A stretch of DNA of 64,000 bases, taken from the NCBI GenBank assembly GCA_963402885.1, contig OY727093.1:20025409-20089408 (forward strand), given 5' to 3'. Shown piece by piece: positions 32,491 through 44,400 of this stretch. Numbering within the stretch: the stretch's first letter is position 1; each line of letters starts with the position of its first letter. A model generated the notes under the pieces. That model was given only the letters and a program-made list of their open reading frames with translations. It searched no databases and was not told the origin of the DNA. Made by a program: the position numbers and the translations under genes. This DNA is from Antedon bifida (Eukaryota; Echinodermata; Crinoidea; Comatulida; Antedonidae).

Positions 32491-35400
32491 CTAAATCCAA
32501 AATATAAATGCAAATACAGGTAACTAGTTCTACAGTACTCTAATAATCACAACTCTGTCACATTCAAATTAGCTGAAATATGCAATGAGCCAAAAAATTG
32601 GTAACAAATTAATTTTTAACTAGAATTTAATTTGTCACTTAATTTGACGAATTATAGGTGATCATTTTATAATTTTACTGAAAATAAAATAAATTTTTTA
32701 AAAACATGCACGTACGTTAAAACATACGATTAAAAAATGTTGATGTATGCCATCCTATGACCTGATGATACATTATACGCTTAGTAATGCTGAGTTGTGC
32801 CTATAATATATGCCATATAGAGTATATACATTGGTACACACATCATAAGTTTTTTGCTATGACATTATCAAAATAAACTTGAAGATGACAATTTCGAAAG
32901 ATAAAGAATTGAGAAAATAAATATAAGAATTGGAATAAAATGAAACGCGGTGCTGCTTTGTATAACTTTGACTAAATAAATTTAAAAACTACTTTTTAAC
33001 TTCAACTGGCCGTATGATAACGTCACAACATCCGATAGGCTTAATTTTTATATAAATTCATATCTACATCTTATCAGCTTTAATAATAAGTTATAATCTT
33101 TAAGGTCACCTTTAATTCTGAAGAGCTGTAAGATATTCAAATATACGGCGAAGATGAAATTACATGACCTGCGTTATTCAATTTTTTACGCATGACTTCA
33201 TGGAGGCATGTAAGTATATAGTCAATTGACATACTCAAATTTGAATTAAAATCAAGCACAATATAACCGAGATGCGCTTTGTTAAATGTGATAATCTATG
33301 ACAAAAGAGAAAAAAACCTAATTTTGAAATTCAAGTGGCGATTTGATGACATCACAACATTTTGTACGTAAAATGTGTACATGAATTCATATCTACAACT
33401 CAATGGCTTCCAGAACAAATTGGGGGTCATCGTGCATTCTGAAGAATTAATTTCACTTTAAAAATTCCTTATTTTTACCATTTTCAGCACTTTTGTGCAA
33501 TTATTGTGCACATTTTGTCATTATTAACCTGCTCATATAGTGTTATTTTAATTCGGAATGGACTCAAATTTGGTGAATGTACTAAGAATGGCGATTTGTA
33601 CAAAAAAATCATATTTTTTACTCTTTTTAAGTATTAATAATTGTTTGAAACATGCAAATGGCTTAATTCATGCTTTAAACTTAATTTTGAGCTTTTAAAA
33701 TTTTTAATGCACGATTTCACATGAATGACCCTTGACCTGCACAAACTAAGTTCACTCGCATAATAGGCTATTGCGTGTGCGGAATTCTCAGCCCTTTACA
33801 TTCGCCGTGTACGTTTAACCTAGTGCATCAGAGCATGCGATTGTTTACTGGTTTTTAAACCAAGCAACGATCATGAAAAACATATCGTATGATGTTTACA
33901 TCATTAGATCATAATTTTATAACAAATATTCTTTAGATTATCAAAAATATCAAAATAATATCATTTTTATCACTATAATATATAAGAATAAAGTTAACAA
34001 TAATTTTATGACGTCATAACCTTTATTTTAGTACTTTTTTATAATTTATCGTATTTTAAAAGTAGAAGCTTTTTGAGAGGAGGCAAAGGGTCATAAATAT
34101 TCATGAGAAGCTAAAACAAGGTCACAGCAGTCAAGTGGAATAGAAATTGTGTGGAGGGAGGAATGTATGCCGGCAGTTGACCTTTGTTTGTATTTTTTTT
34201 AAAATTTATTTTAAACGATAAAAGATGAGGAAATCTGTGAGAATGAGAAAAAGTTGGCTCAACCGAGGCTCGAACCCGGAACCTTCTGCTTGATATGCAG
34301 ATGTCCACTGGGGCTTTCATGGTATTGTTCAAACTCGATTGGATAGCGACTCTTTAACACTCTCAGCGTGGTACGCGCCCAACTTACCATTTTTTAAAAA
34401 CTTATTTTGAAAGCTAATGAGTTGTAGATATGAATTCATGTAACATTGTTGCTTGACACGTTGTCTAATGTCATCATATGGCCATTCGAATAAAAAAATG
34501 GATTTTTGTCTCTTTTGTCATACTGTAGTACATCGCATTTAATAGAACGCATCTCGTTTATTTGTATTTCATTTTCCCCCAGTTTTTAATATTCTCTAGA
34601 TTAATCAATTATTTTTCGCATTAGTTACAACTAATTTAATTTGGATGACGTCACCACGTCAAAAAATCTTTCATCTTTACAGTAAATTTCATTGTGTTAT
34701 AACTTATAGCTTGTCAGAATAAAAAGTGATACTCATGATTAAAACGTTTTCTGGAAGCTGTTGAATTGAAGATACAAATTCATGTAAACATTTTGCCAAT
34801 CGGATGTTGTGACGTCATCATATGGCCAGTTGAATAAAAAAAAAATTGCATCTCGATTCTATGTATCAGAATTTCTTCAACAATTTAATATGGTGTTGCT
34901 AAAACAATTATCTTCCGAAACTGTTATCTTCATGCTTAATTTTGATGACGTCATCATGTTCAAAATTTGAGCTAGAAAGACACTCCGAGAGTGCATACCT
35001 CCGCCTACTGTAAAATTCTCCTACATAAGATTTCTCCGGTAAAAAAGAAATATATATATATTTGTGTGTGTCTTAATGCTGTTTGTGATTTAGGCTAATT
35101 TCACTACAAGCATGTGTATGCGAGTTTGGTGTAATGGTTATGTAACAAGCCTTTCAATTAACAATAGCTTCAGTTGACTAACAATAGAACAGCAATGCGA
35201 AAATCAAACAAGTGAGTTTGAAAAGAAATAGGTTTTTTAAACTACTCGCATCAAAAAACGTGCACATTAAATCAAATTATGTTTAAAAATTACAAATCAC
35301 AAATTATAAGCCAAAAATGTTTTTTGGACAAGTAGTTCTCGAGAAAATGCAATTTCAGTTTACATATTACTTTAAGACTGCTCGCCGGCTTTTGGAAAAT

Positions 35401-38400
35401 TCTGTCCTATCTTTTAACACTAGCAGGTCTGAACAGTATACTAAAAAAGTGGTCCAGAATTGGGACCATGGTCCCAAATGGTCCCAAATTTAATGGAATG
35501 GTCCTTGACCACATATCTATCCGTATTTTGGTAAAGATCTTGTAATTACTTTTTGAGTAATCCTGCTAACAAACAAACAAACAAACAAACACACGCTACC
35601 AATTACATATACCTCCTTGGCGGAGGTAAATAAATAAACACATTGAAAGTAGTGATCAAATACCATGTATAACAGGTGAAAACACAATTTAAGTCACTTT
35701 TTTTGAGAAATTTAGGTTCTATAAATCGAATACCCTTTCTATTGTTTTTATGAACCACGAACAATATTAACGGATCACTAATTACAATTTTGTCCCAATT
35801 CACCATATTTTTTAGCTCGATTCAGTAGCCTTACACTGTATGTAGTATGTATACAGTATTATATTCTATATACTATAAGGCACAAAATATACTTAGAATA
35901 TAGAATTTAGCACCAACAACATATTATTATCAGGTCATAAGTGCTGTAATTTTTTTCTGTTTGCATTTTCTAGTGTACGTGCACGTGGCGTTGTGTCAAA
36001 GTGACAAGTTCAAATCTAGTTTTTAATTTTAAATTAATAATAACTTAAAAATAAAATACAACTTTAAAATGTAAACTTTCATGCGTTTGTAATGAATACA
36101 TACATATGTTTTATGCACTTGGACCTGACGATCAGAGGGTTTTAAAAACAAGACATTCTGATTTTTTCGTCTTGACTTTTAATGCAACAGATTACTGTAC
36201 GCCTTAAATAACTTTACGCTGTGAGTTTGAACATACCCTTAGTCTAACAAACATTTGGTTTAAGATACTAACCAGAAATACAATTACTAATATTTGAAAA
36301 CAAAGCAACATACATATCCACAACAACTTTAACATTTAATAAATGTAATAGGAATTTGCAGTTTAGAAAAAGATGGGTTCTTATAAATATGCACGATAAT
36401 ATGCAATTGTACTTACAGCTGTAGGTAATTTACTGCCATTACACCAGACATCCATTGTGTCTTTTTCTGTATTTAAGCATAAAATAGATCAATACATTAT
36501 TATTATTTGATTTCATAACTACAAAATATTATTCAATAAATACAGTATCTTATTATTAAGATTTTGAAATTTATTTTATTTATTAATTTTTATTTCATAA
36601 TCTCATTCAACAGCGGGAAACCCGCCCCTTACAGAATGGAATAATATATATATATATCTTAAGGCCTATACAATACAAAGTTATACAATCTTACTAATTT
36701 TATTACAAAAACAATTATAACGGTCAAAAAAGAGATCAATAGAATTATCTTTAACAACACAATTATTATAAAGAAGACAAATACGTGAGATAAATACATT
36801 CTTGGTAACATTGACACGACAATAGGGCACATACAGAAGAATTTAGAATTACGAGTACGACAACCAACAGCTTTAACATGAAAGGAAAACAAGGAGATAA
36901 AATTACAATTGAAACAGGAATTCATACATTTATACAAAAACTGAAGATCGAAAATGGAACGACGAGAGACAAGAGAAGGGAGAGAAAGGAGGGCAGTGAC
37001 AAGTAGAATACACAAAACGATCTTGGACTCTTTGAAGACGGGTACTATGAGCAGACGAAAACGAATTAGACACAACACTACAGTATTTAAGATGGAGACG
37101 GACAAGTGAAACATATAAATGAATTAAAGTATTAGAATCATGCCCAACATTCTATTTGCTTTACTAACAGCAGCATCAACTTGAGGAATGTAAAAACAAT
37201 GCATTACTATAGAGAATCGCTGTACAAACTAAACGCGCAGAGCGTGCATGGAGCGCACAGCCAGTGCCGTTCCGAAATTGCTATAATTGCTTTAATAATT
37301 TTTTTTATTATTTTAACAAAAACCTTCAAACAAATTGATTGTTTTGATATTAAATTCGCCTTTAAAAGCCTTTTGAACGTTATACATTTTCAAAACAAAA
37401 ACTCAACTCCATACTCTACATAGGAATAGTTGGACACAAACATGGCTTCTAATCCATTCAAAGTCATAACTCTTTATATATATGGCTCTGGATAGGGGTA
37501 TTATATAGCGCCACCACACACACATATGTTGTTGTTCTATGCGAACATGGCGGAATGCAATCGCATCTAATAAAGTACATGTTTACCACAGTTACTAAGC
37601 GCAAGTGTCATTAATACCCCGTTATTACACCGGTCAGTAGTCATAATCACATCATTAAAAAGAGGACTCATTGGTCATTTTTCCATTGCACAAAGGCCTG
37701 GTTGTATTAATAATTTATTTATACTTATTAAACAAGGAATATATTGATATTGCGTTTATTTTGTGTAGGCTCATCGCAAAAAATACCACCTAGGACAACA
37801 AATATTGTAATGTATTATAGATCAAACATTCTGTTAAAATGAAACATTTTGTGAATAGATAATTCACTCAATCATCATCAATATTATTTAATAAATAAAT
37901 CGTAACAAATATGTTCGTTTCTGGATTATGTGTTTATTCAAAATAATTATTGAAATGTTTTATCAGTACTACTTGACATCTATAATATACAGTAATATCT
38001 TGTATGGTAAATTAACAATCCGTTTAATAGATATGAATTAGGATTGTACATAGAGAAGTACTCAAGTTCACTCAATATTATTTAATAAATAAATCTAAAT
38101 AACACTATAAATATCAATATTTTTAGATGTTTTTTTTTTTCTTTTCTGGACTATTATAATGTTTTACCAGTACTACTTGACATTCTATAATATCTTGTGT
38201 GGTAAATTTAATAGCAATGCATTAAACTTGAAGGACTTTCCAAAATAATCTGTTTAACAGTTAATAGAATAACACTGTATGACCAAGAATGACATTTGGC
38301 GAAAATTATTGGTGTGGGATTATACTCGGATTGCATTAACTATTAAACACAGTTGAAATATTTTGAAATTTATATTATTATATTCGTAGACTACAGTACG

Positions 38401-41400
38401 TAACATGTAAACCTCAACACACAGTCTTCAAAATAAATATTGCATTTAACCTAAAAATGTTATATACACACAGCCTCGGACAACGGCGCCGTAGGAAAAA
38501 ATGCCGACCAGCAATCAGCAAAAATCTGGTAACATCATCCCTACATGATGGGACTGGCGCACATACACACGTATACACAGGCTATCGAGTCAATCTAGCG
38601 CTAGGAGCGCTGTATTATGTGACAGTATTTCAAATATAAAATAATTAATATTGTTAATAATAATAAACTGTTGCTGTACGTAGTGAACTCAAGGGTGAAC
38701 TTTATAGAATTTGTGAATAATTATTAAATTACTGTAATAATAATAATGATGTTTATCAAAATATTCTGTGTTTTATAACATAATTTTCCACCATGGTTCT
38801 TGAATGTTGATGATAAAACAGTAGGTGAAAGGCAGCTGGGCCTAAACATTGTTTACACCATCTGATCTATGGCAGCAGCAGTAACAATCGACGTTTAACC
38901 CTAACGCGCATCTAACGACTAGACAATTATGGTGGCGGTTGACTGTACAATACCCTTGAATATTCAAATGAATAATTTAATTAGCTCCTTTACGATCGTT
39001 ACACGGGACAAATGATCAAGCTATCATCGGTGACCGTTTGACGCAGTTTGTACGTTTGAAAACATTTGGACATGACGCCTTATCAACATTAGTGTACAAA
39101 ATATAAAATGTTTTATTCGGCGGTTTCGGTGGAAATACGTACAATTATGTGACCAATTTACCAGATTTAATATCTAGATACTGGAAAACACCATTAAACA
39201 ATAGAAATTATCTTTGGTAAAAGAATTACTCGTAATAAAAAACTCACCAAACACTATTCTTGTATCAATTCCATCTAATGTAAGAGTCCAACATTTGGCT
39301 GTTTTTGATCTTTGTTCAGTGAATTTTTTTAAGCTTTTCCCATCAACTTCTAATGAATACTCATATGCAAATCCACTAGTTGCCTCTATTGTAACAGTAG
39401 CCTTGTGCTTTCCAATGTAAAAAACTTCCCGTCCAACCAATTTAAACATCCAGTTCTTTCGAAAGATTTCCTGTCAGGAACATTGTGTAATCAGATACAT
39501 TTACATTAATGTTTTGAATTCAAATATTGAGCTGCAAAACACACCAGCACTATTAGACATGAATTTTTGTACACAAAAGCTTTATAAAATGAATAATGAA
39601 ATATGAATCATTTATTTATCTTTAAATCAAATTTATAGCAATGGTTGTGTTTTAATACAAACGTCAGGGGGGGGGGGGGGGGGGTTCAAACATGAAGATG
39701 ACAATTTCAGAAGAAATAATTTGAGCAAAATGATATTTGAAGCATGGTGCGCTCTCTTTTGAATTAAATAAAAATTACTTTTTAAATTCAGTTGGCCATA
39801 TGATTATGTCAAAACATCTGGTACTATTATTAGGCATAATTTCTACATTTCAGCAGCTTTGTTATCAACATCAAGGTCATCTTTAATTAAGAAGAGCATG
39901 ATATTCAAATATACAGTATTGGTGAAATTTACGTGACCCACATTATTCAAATTTTTAGATGTGATGATGTCATCAAATGAAAATGGTGTTAAATCTGTGA
40001 GAAAGATGATTGTTTGAGAAAGAACATACAAATTTAAAGGCCAGGTGCAGGCAAAAAATTTCTATTGATCATACATTCAAATAATTATCGATCTATAGTT
40101 TCCCCTATGTTTCATAATTTTTGGGATTTTATTTGTGTTACACGAGCTTGTTGAAAATAAGCACTTTCTTATCATTGGGGGGATAGTTCAAATTACACAG
40201 TAAAATCTCTATTCTTTTGTACACAAATTTTGTAAATAGAGAGGCATTTTAAAAAGCTATGAAAAATAAACGGTGTGGTAAAAAATGTTATCAGATGACT
40301 AATTATAGGTAATATAACTTGAATTTTACATTTCTGGTATTTTTTATTCAATTTCAGATTTTTATTTTCATGGTATAGCAACAATTATCTACCGTATATC
40401 CACCATTTTTTTTTCACCTTCTAGGGAGTCAACAGACATGTTATTACATTAGGTTAAACTACCTAACTACTGAAAAAAGGTCTGCCTGGCTTTTATGGCA
40501 GAATTTTGCCAAATTTTGTATTTGACCATATTAAGAGAAATTCATGTTTTTTGTCTTGATTTCTGTTACAAATATTTGATTTATGTACAATTAACCAGAT
40601 ATTATATTTAAAATTCATGCCTGTACCTGAGCTTTAAGAGAAAATCTGGCACAGATAAGTAAGATGCGCTCTGTTGATTGAATCCTATTTTTTTCAAATT
40701 CAGGTGGCCAAATCATACCATTTTGTATGTCTAATATGTACATGATACGGGTGCAGGTCAACTCGGCCCTAAATTGTCTCAACCAAAGTCAAGTCGGCCC
40801 CACGTCAAGTCGGCCCAAAGTCAACTCAGCCCCAAGTCAAGTCGGTCTCAAGTCAACTCGGCCCCATTAAAGTATGGAATGCAAAAAGTGCTAATAGTTA
40901 ATATTATAATGGCAGGATTAGTAAGGTTATGCCTACACATAGGCCTAGACAAAATAAAACAGCAAATTCAATATAAATTTTTTTTCCGTTTAATTGATAG
41001 ATAGGCCTAGTATTTATTTATATTATATTAATATTATTATTAGGGCCGAGTTAACCGATTAGTTTTTGGCCGAGTTGACTTGAGGCCGAGATGACGTTTA
41101 CTTCCTTGAAAGTGATTACACAATATTTTCCAAAAACTCATTTCTAAAAAAATCGGTCAGAAAATAGTGTTTTTAAGTTTTTTAATACATTACACTTTTT
41201 CAGTAACTTAGAGGTTATTAGGCGAAACGCGTTACACTTGGCAAGAATGCATTACACTTGGCAAGAACGTGTTACACTTGGCAATGGACGTGTTTTGTTC
41301 GTCGGTGAACGCATTTATATCATTTCTCCCTTATGGTCAATTATAGTGTCGAAAAATGGCGAATCAATTTTATACACGCAATTAATGCAATGCAATGTAT

Positions 41401-44400
41401 ATGCATTGTATATGCATTATTTTTACAAAACGTCAACAATTGTAGGGAATGGGTCTTTAATGTAAAATGCAACCAACCATCAATAAAAGATGATTGAATC
41501 ATCGTGGTGATGTCTCAAAAGTTAGGAGAAAAAACAAATGTCTAAAACAAAAATATGATTAGAAAATATGTATTACAAACAATGTTAATGTGTAGAAGGA
41601 ATGATTATTTGAAAGAGTAGTAGAGAAATGAATGAATTAACAAAAAAATAGGTTGAAAAATTAATTTTAGTTCTATTGTATAGCACTATAAAATATTTAT
41701 TATATATTATTACGTGCAATGTATTTCAATATTTTAAAAGATGATGAAATAAAAGTGGGACAAACTCACATAAAACAAAAAAAAACAGTTGAAATGTATG
41801 AAAAATAGGAATATTCTGGGTGGAGCTCCACTTTAAAATAAAAAAAAAATACGCAGGTGATACAACTGTATTTGAAAAATGAACAATCAGTGTACAGTAC
41901 ACCCTATTTAATTACTTGACTAATTTAGTAAGGCTTAAAACTTACGATGTATGTGGTTAGGATCAGGTAGATTTCAAAATGAAACCTTTTGATTTAGAAT
42001 GGCCTCCATTTAATCAACCAATAAAAGTATTGTGAGTGTTTTTCTCATATTACAATACAATTTTAAACCGAAAGTTATTCAGCTGAACAAAATTCTTAAA
42101 GACCCCTTCCCTGCAATTTTGGACGTTTTTTGGAAAATAATACATATATATCACTTTAAAAACATTAAACCATGTCATTCCTTGTCTTAAATGTACGTTT
42201 TATGGTAAATTATGATAAAAAGTGAGAAACAATGCACTACCTAAGTAGCTCGCGGCGATCGATCTCTCGTGGACGGTCTTAGGCCTAGCCTAGCTAGGCT
42301 TAGTTTTGTAGGCCTAGTTGGTAAACATCGGTAACGTACGAACATCGTACGCTAGCTATATACCTAGCCTGACGTTGTATAGTTGCTGCATTAATTGTCT
42401 TTCTATTTTTGCCAGACTCCGTTGATACAAATTGGGGAAAACCCGGTATTTTCGCTGAAAAGTTAGGAGTCTTCCACTTGTTTTGGCCTCACGATCGATC
42501 GAAAAGTGGGCGAATTACAGGTAAAAAACAAAAATATCAATCCGCGCGCAATGCATTTTGGGATTTATAGCGGGCCGCTATAATTATTAGAATCGACTTA
42601 TTTTTCATATTTTTAACCGTTTAAAGACGAAAAAAGTTATCGCAATATGACCATATAGTATTATTTTTACATTAAATATAGTTTGTGATCTTAAATTAGA
42701 TCTAAAAAATGTAGGGAAGGGGGCTTTAATGTCTGGAGAACAAGGCAGTTGAGTCTGTGGGGAAAATCAAAACATTTGGGTCCTGTTTCAGCATAAAAAT
42801 AACCGGTTAAAAACGGTGTGAATAAATTAACTCCAATTTCTTGGGAACAGAAACAGGACAATTTTGTGGTAACCGGCTAAAATGCAGCGCAAAATAAACG
42901 GTTAAAAACACCCATTCAATTCAGTGTTAGAACGCCATTTAATCAGTTATTGCTGGGCAACTTTAGCTGCAACAGAAAATAACGGTTATTTGATTGACAG
43001 TTGCTGACCTCGAGTCAACTACACAGCAGTAACGAATTAACCACCAGGACTAATTTCATTTTGGGTAATTCTAATGATTTTTTTCAACAACCACCCACTG
43101 ATTTAAATGGTTATTTTGGAGAAAAAATTGAGCAAAAATGCAGTCAATATAAAAATTAAATTTTTGAAATAATCGGTTTATTCGGCGCTATGCAGCAGAA
43201 ACAGACCCTTGGATTCTCTCAATTTTATTTACTTGGCCTCTGTCCTTCATGTCTCTACTCATGTTATTAATAAAATTGAGAAAATGTATGCTTTTTTGTG
43301 AAAGGGCAGTAATGGCTTTGTTAAAAGAAAAGTAATTATTAGGGATCTCAAAGGAGGAGGCCTAAAAATGATTGACATAAAATCCATGAACTAAACTAAA
43401 TAGTACTAAATAGTATCTGTATTATTACCTCCGCCAAGGAGATTATGTTTTCACCCCTGTATGTTTGTGTGTGAGTGTGTTTGTTTGTGTGTTTGTGTGT
43501 GTTTGTGTGTGTCTGTGAACAGCCTGGAGGCCACAGTTTTCATCCGATTCTCACCAAATTTGGCCACAATGATATATTCCCCAAAAGCTTGGACGAGTTC
43601 GATTGCGAGGGGAAAAGGTCATAGGTCAAGGTCACAACTAACAAAAAACTATTTTACTGCCTAGAGACCATAGTTTTTATCCGATTCTCACCAAACTTAG
43701 CCACAATGATCAATGACTCATCATATAATTGTGTTTAAATTTTGAAGGGTCAGGGTCAAAGATCAAGGTCCACAAAAAAAATATTCAATACTCTGGTTTA
43801 TAAAAGAAATGATTGTAAAAAGTATAGGTTTTAAAAACTATTTATCAAATATTAATTGAAAGAATTAAAGAACCCTTTACATCTCAAATAGCGAAGACAA
43901 TGAGACATCTTTTTTTATTTGATTGTGATGAGGTAAAACCTGTATGGTTAGGTTTTTTTTTAAAGAAATTACTTGAACTTCATCATAAGGCAGAAAAAAA
44001 TATTGCCATGAAAAGAAATTACCATGTTCAAATTGTTAATGAAATGGAGTGGAATTATAGAACACCTCTACTAGTATTGTAATGTAGATAGATTAATAAT
44101 TCTAGGTATACACATTAAAAATTCTGTTTTACTGTTAACTTTATGGATAATTATTATTAAGAAAATGATACTGTATTTAATAGTAGAAGTGGAAATTAAG
44201 TAAACTATTATTGCCAGGGAAAGAAATACCATGTTTAAAGACACCTTCCCTACAATCTGTGACGTTTTGTAAAAATAATACATATATATTACTTTAAAAA
44301 CATTAAACCAGGTCATTCCTTGTCTTAAATGTACGTTTTATGTTAAATTATGATAAAAAGTGAGAAACAATGCACTACCTAAGTAGCTCGCGGCGACTGA

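Noticed and set aside
36659-37114. Apparent 151-residue membrane protein on the minus strand
   Set aside because: Only the first half is in the LINE frame; the hydrophobic second half is a frameshifted reading of the LINE C-terminal region.
39214-39420. Plus-strand open frame opposite FAIM exon 2
   Set aside because: Antisense shadow of a conserved FAIM exon.
43455-43515. Cys/Val-rich small protein from the TG-rich block
   Set aside because: Low-complexity microsatellite translation.
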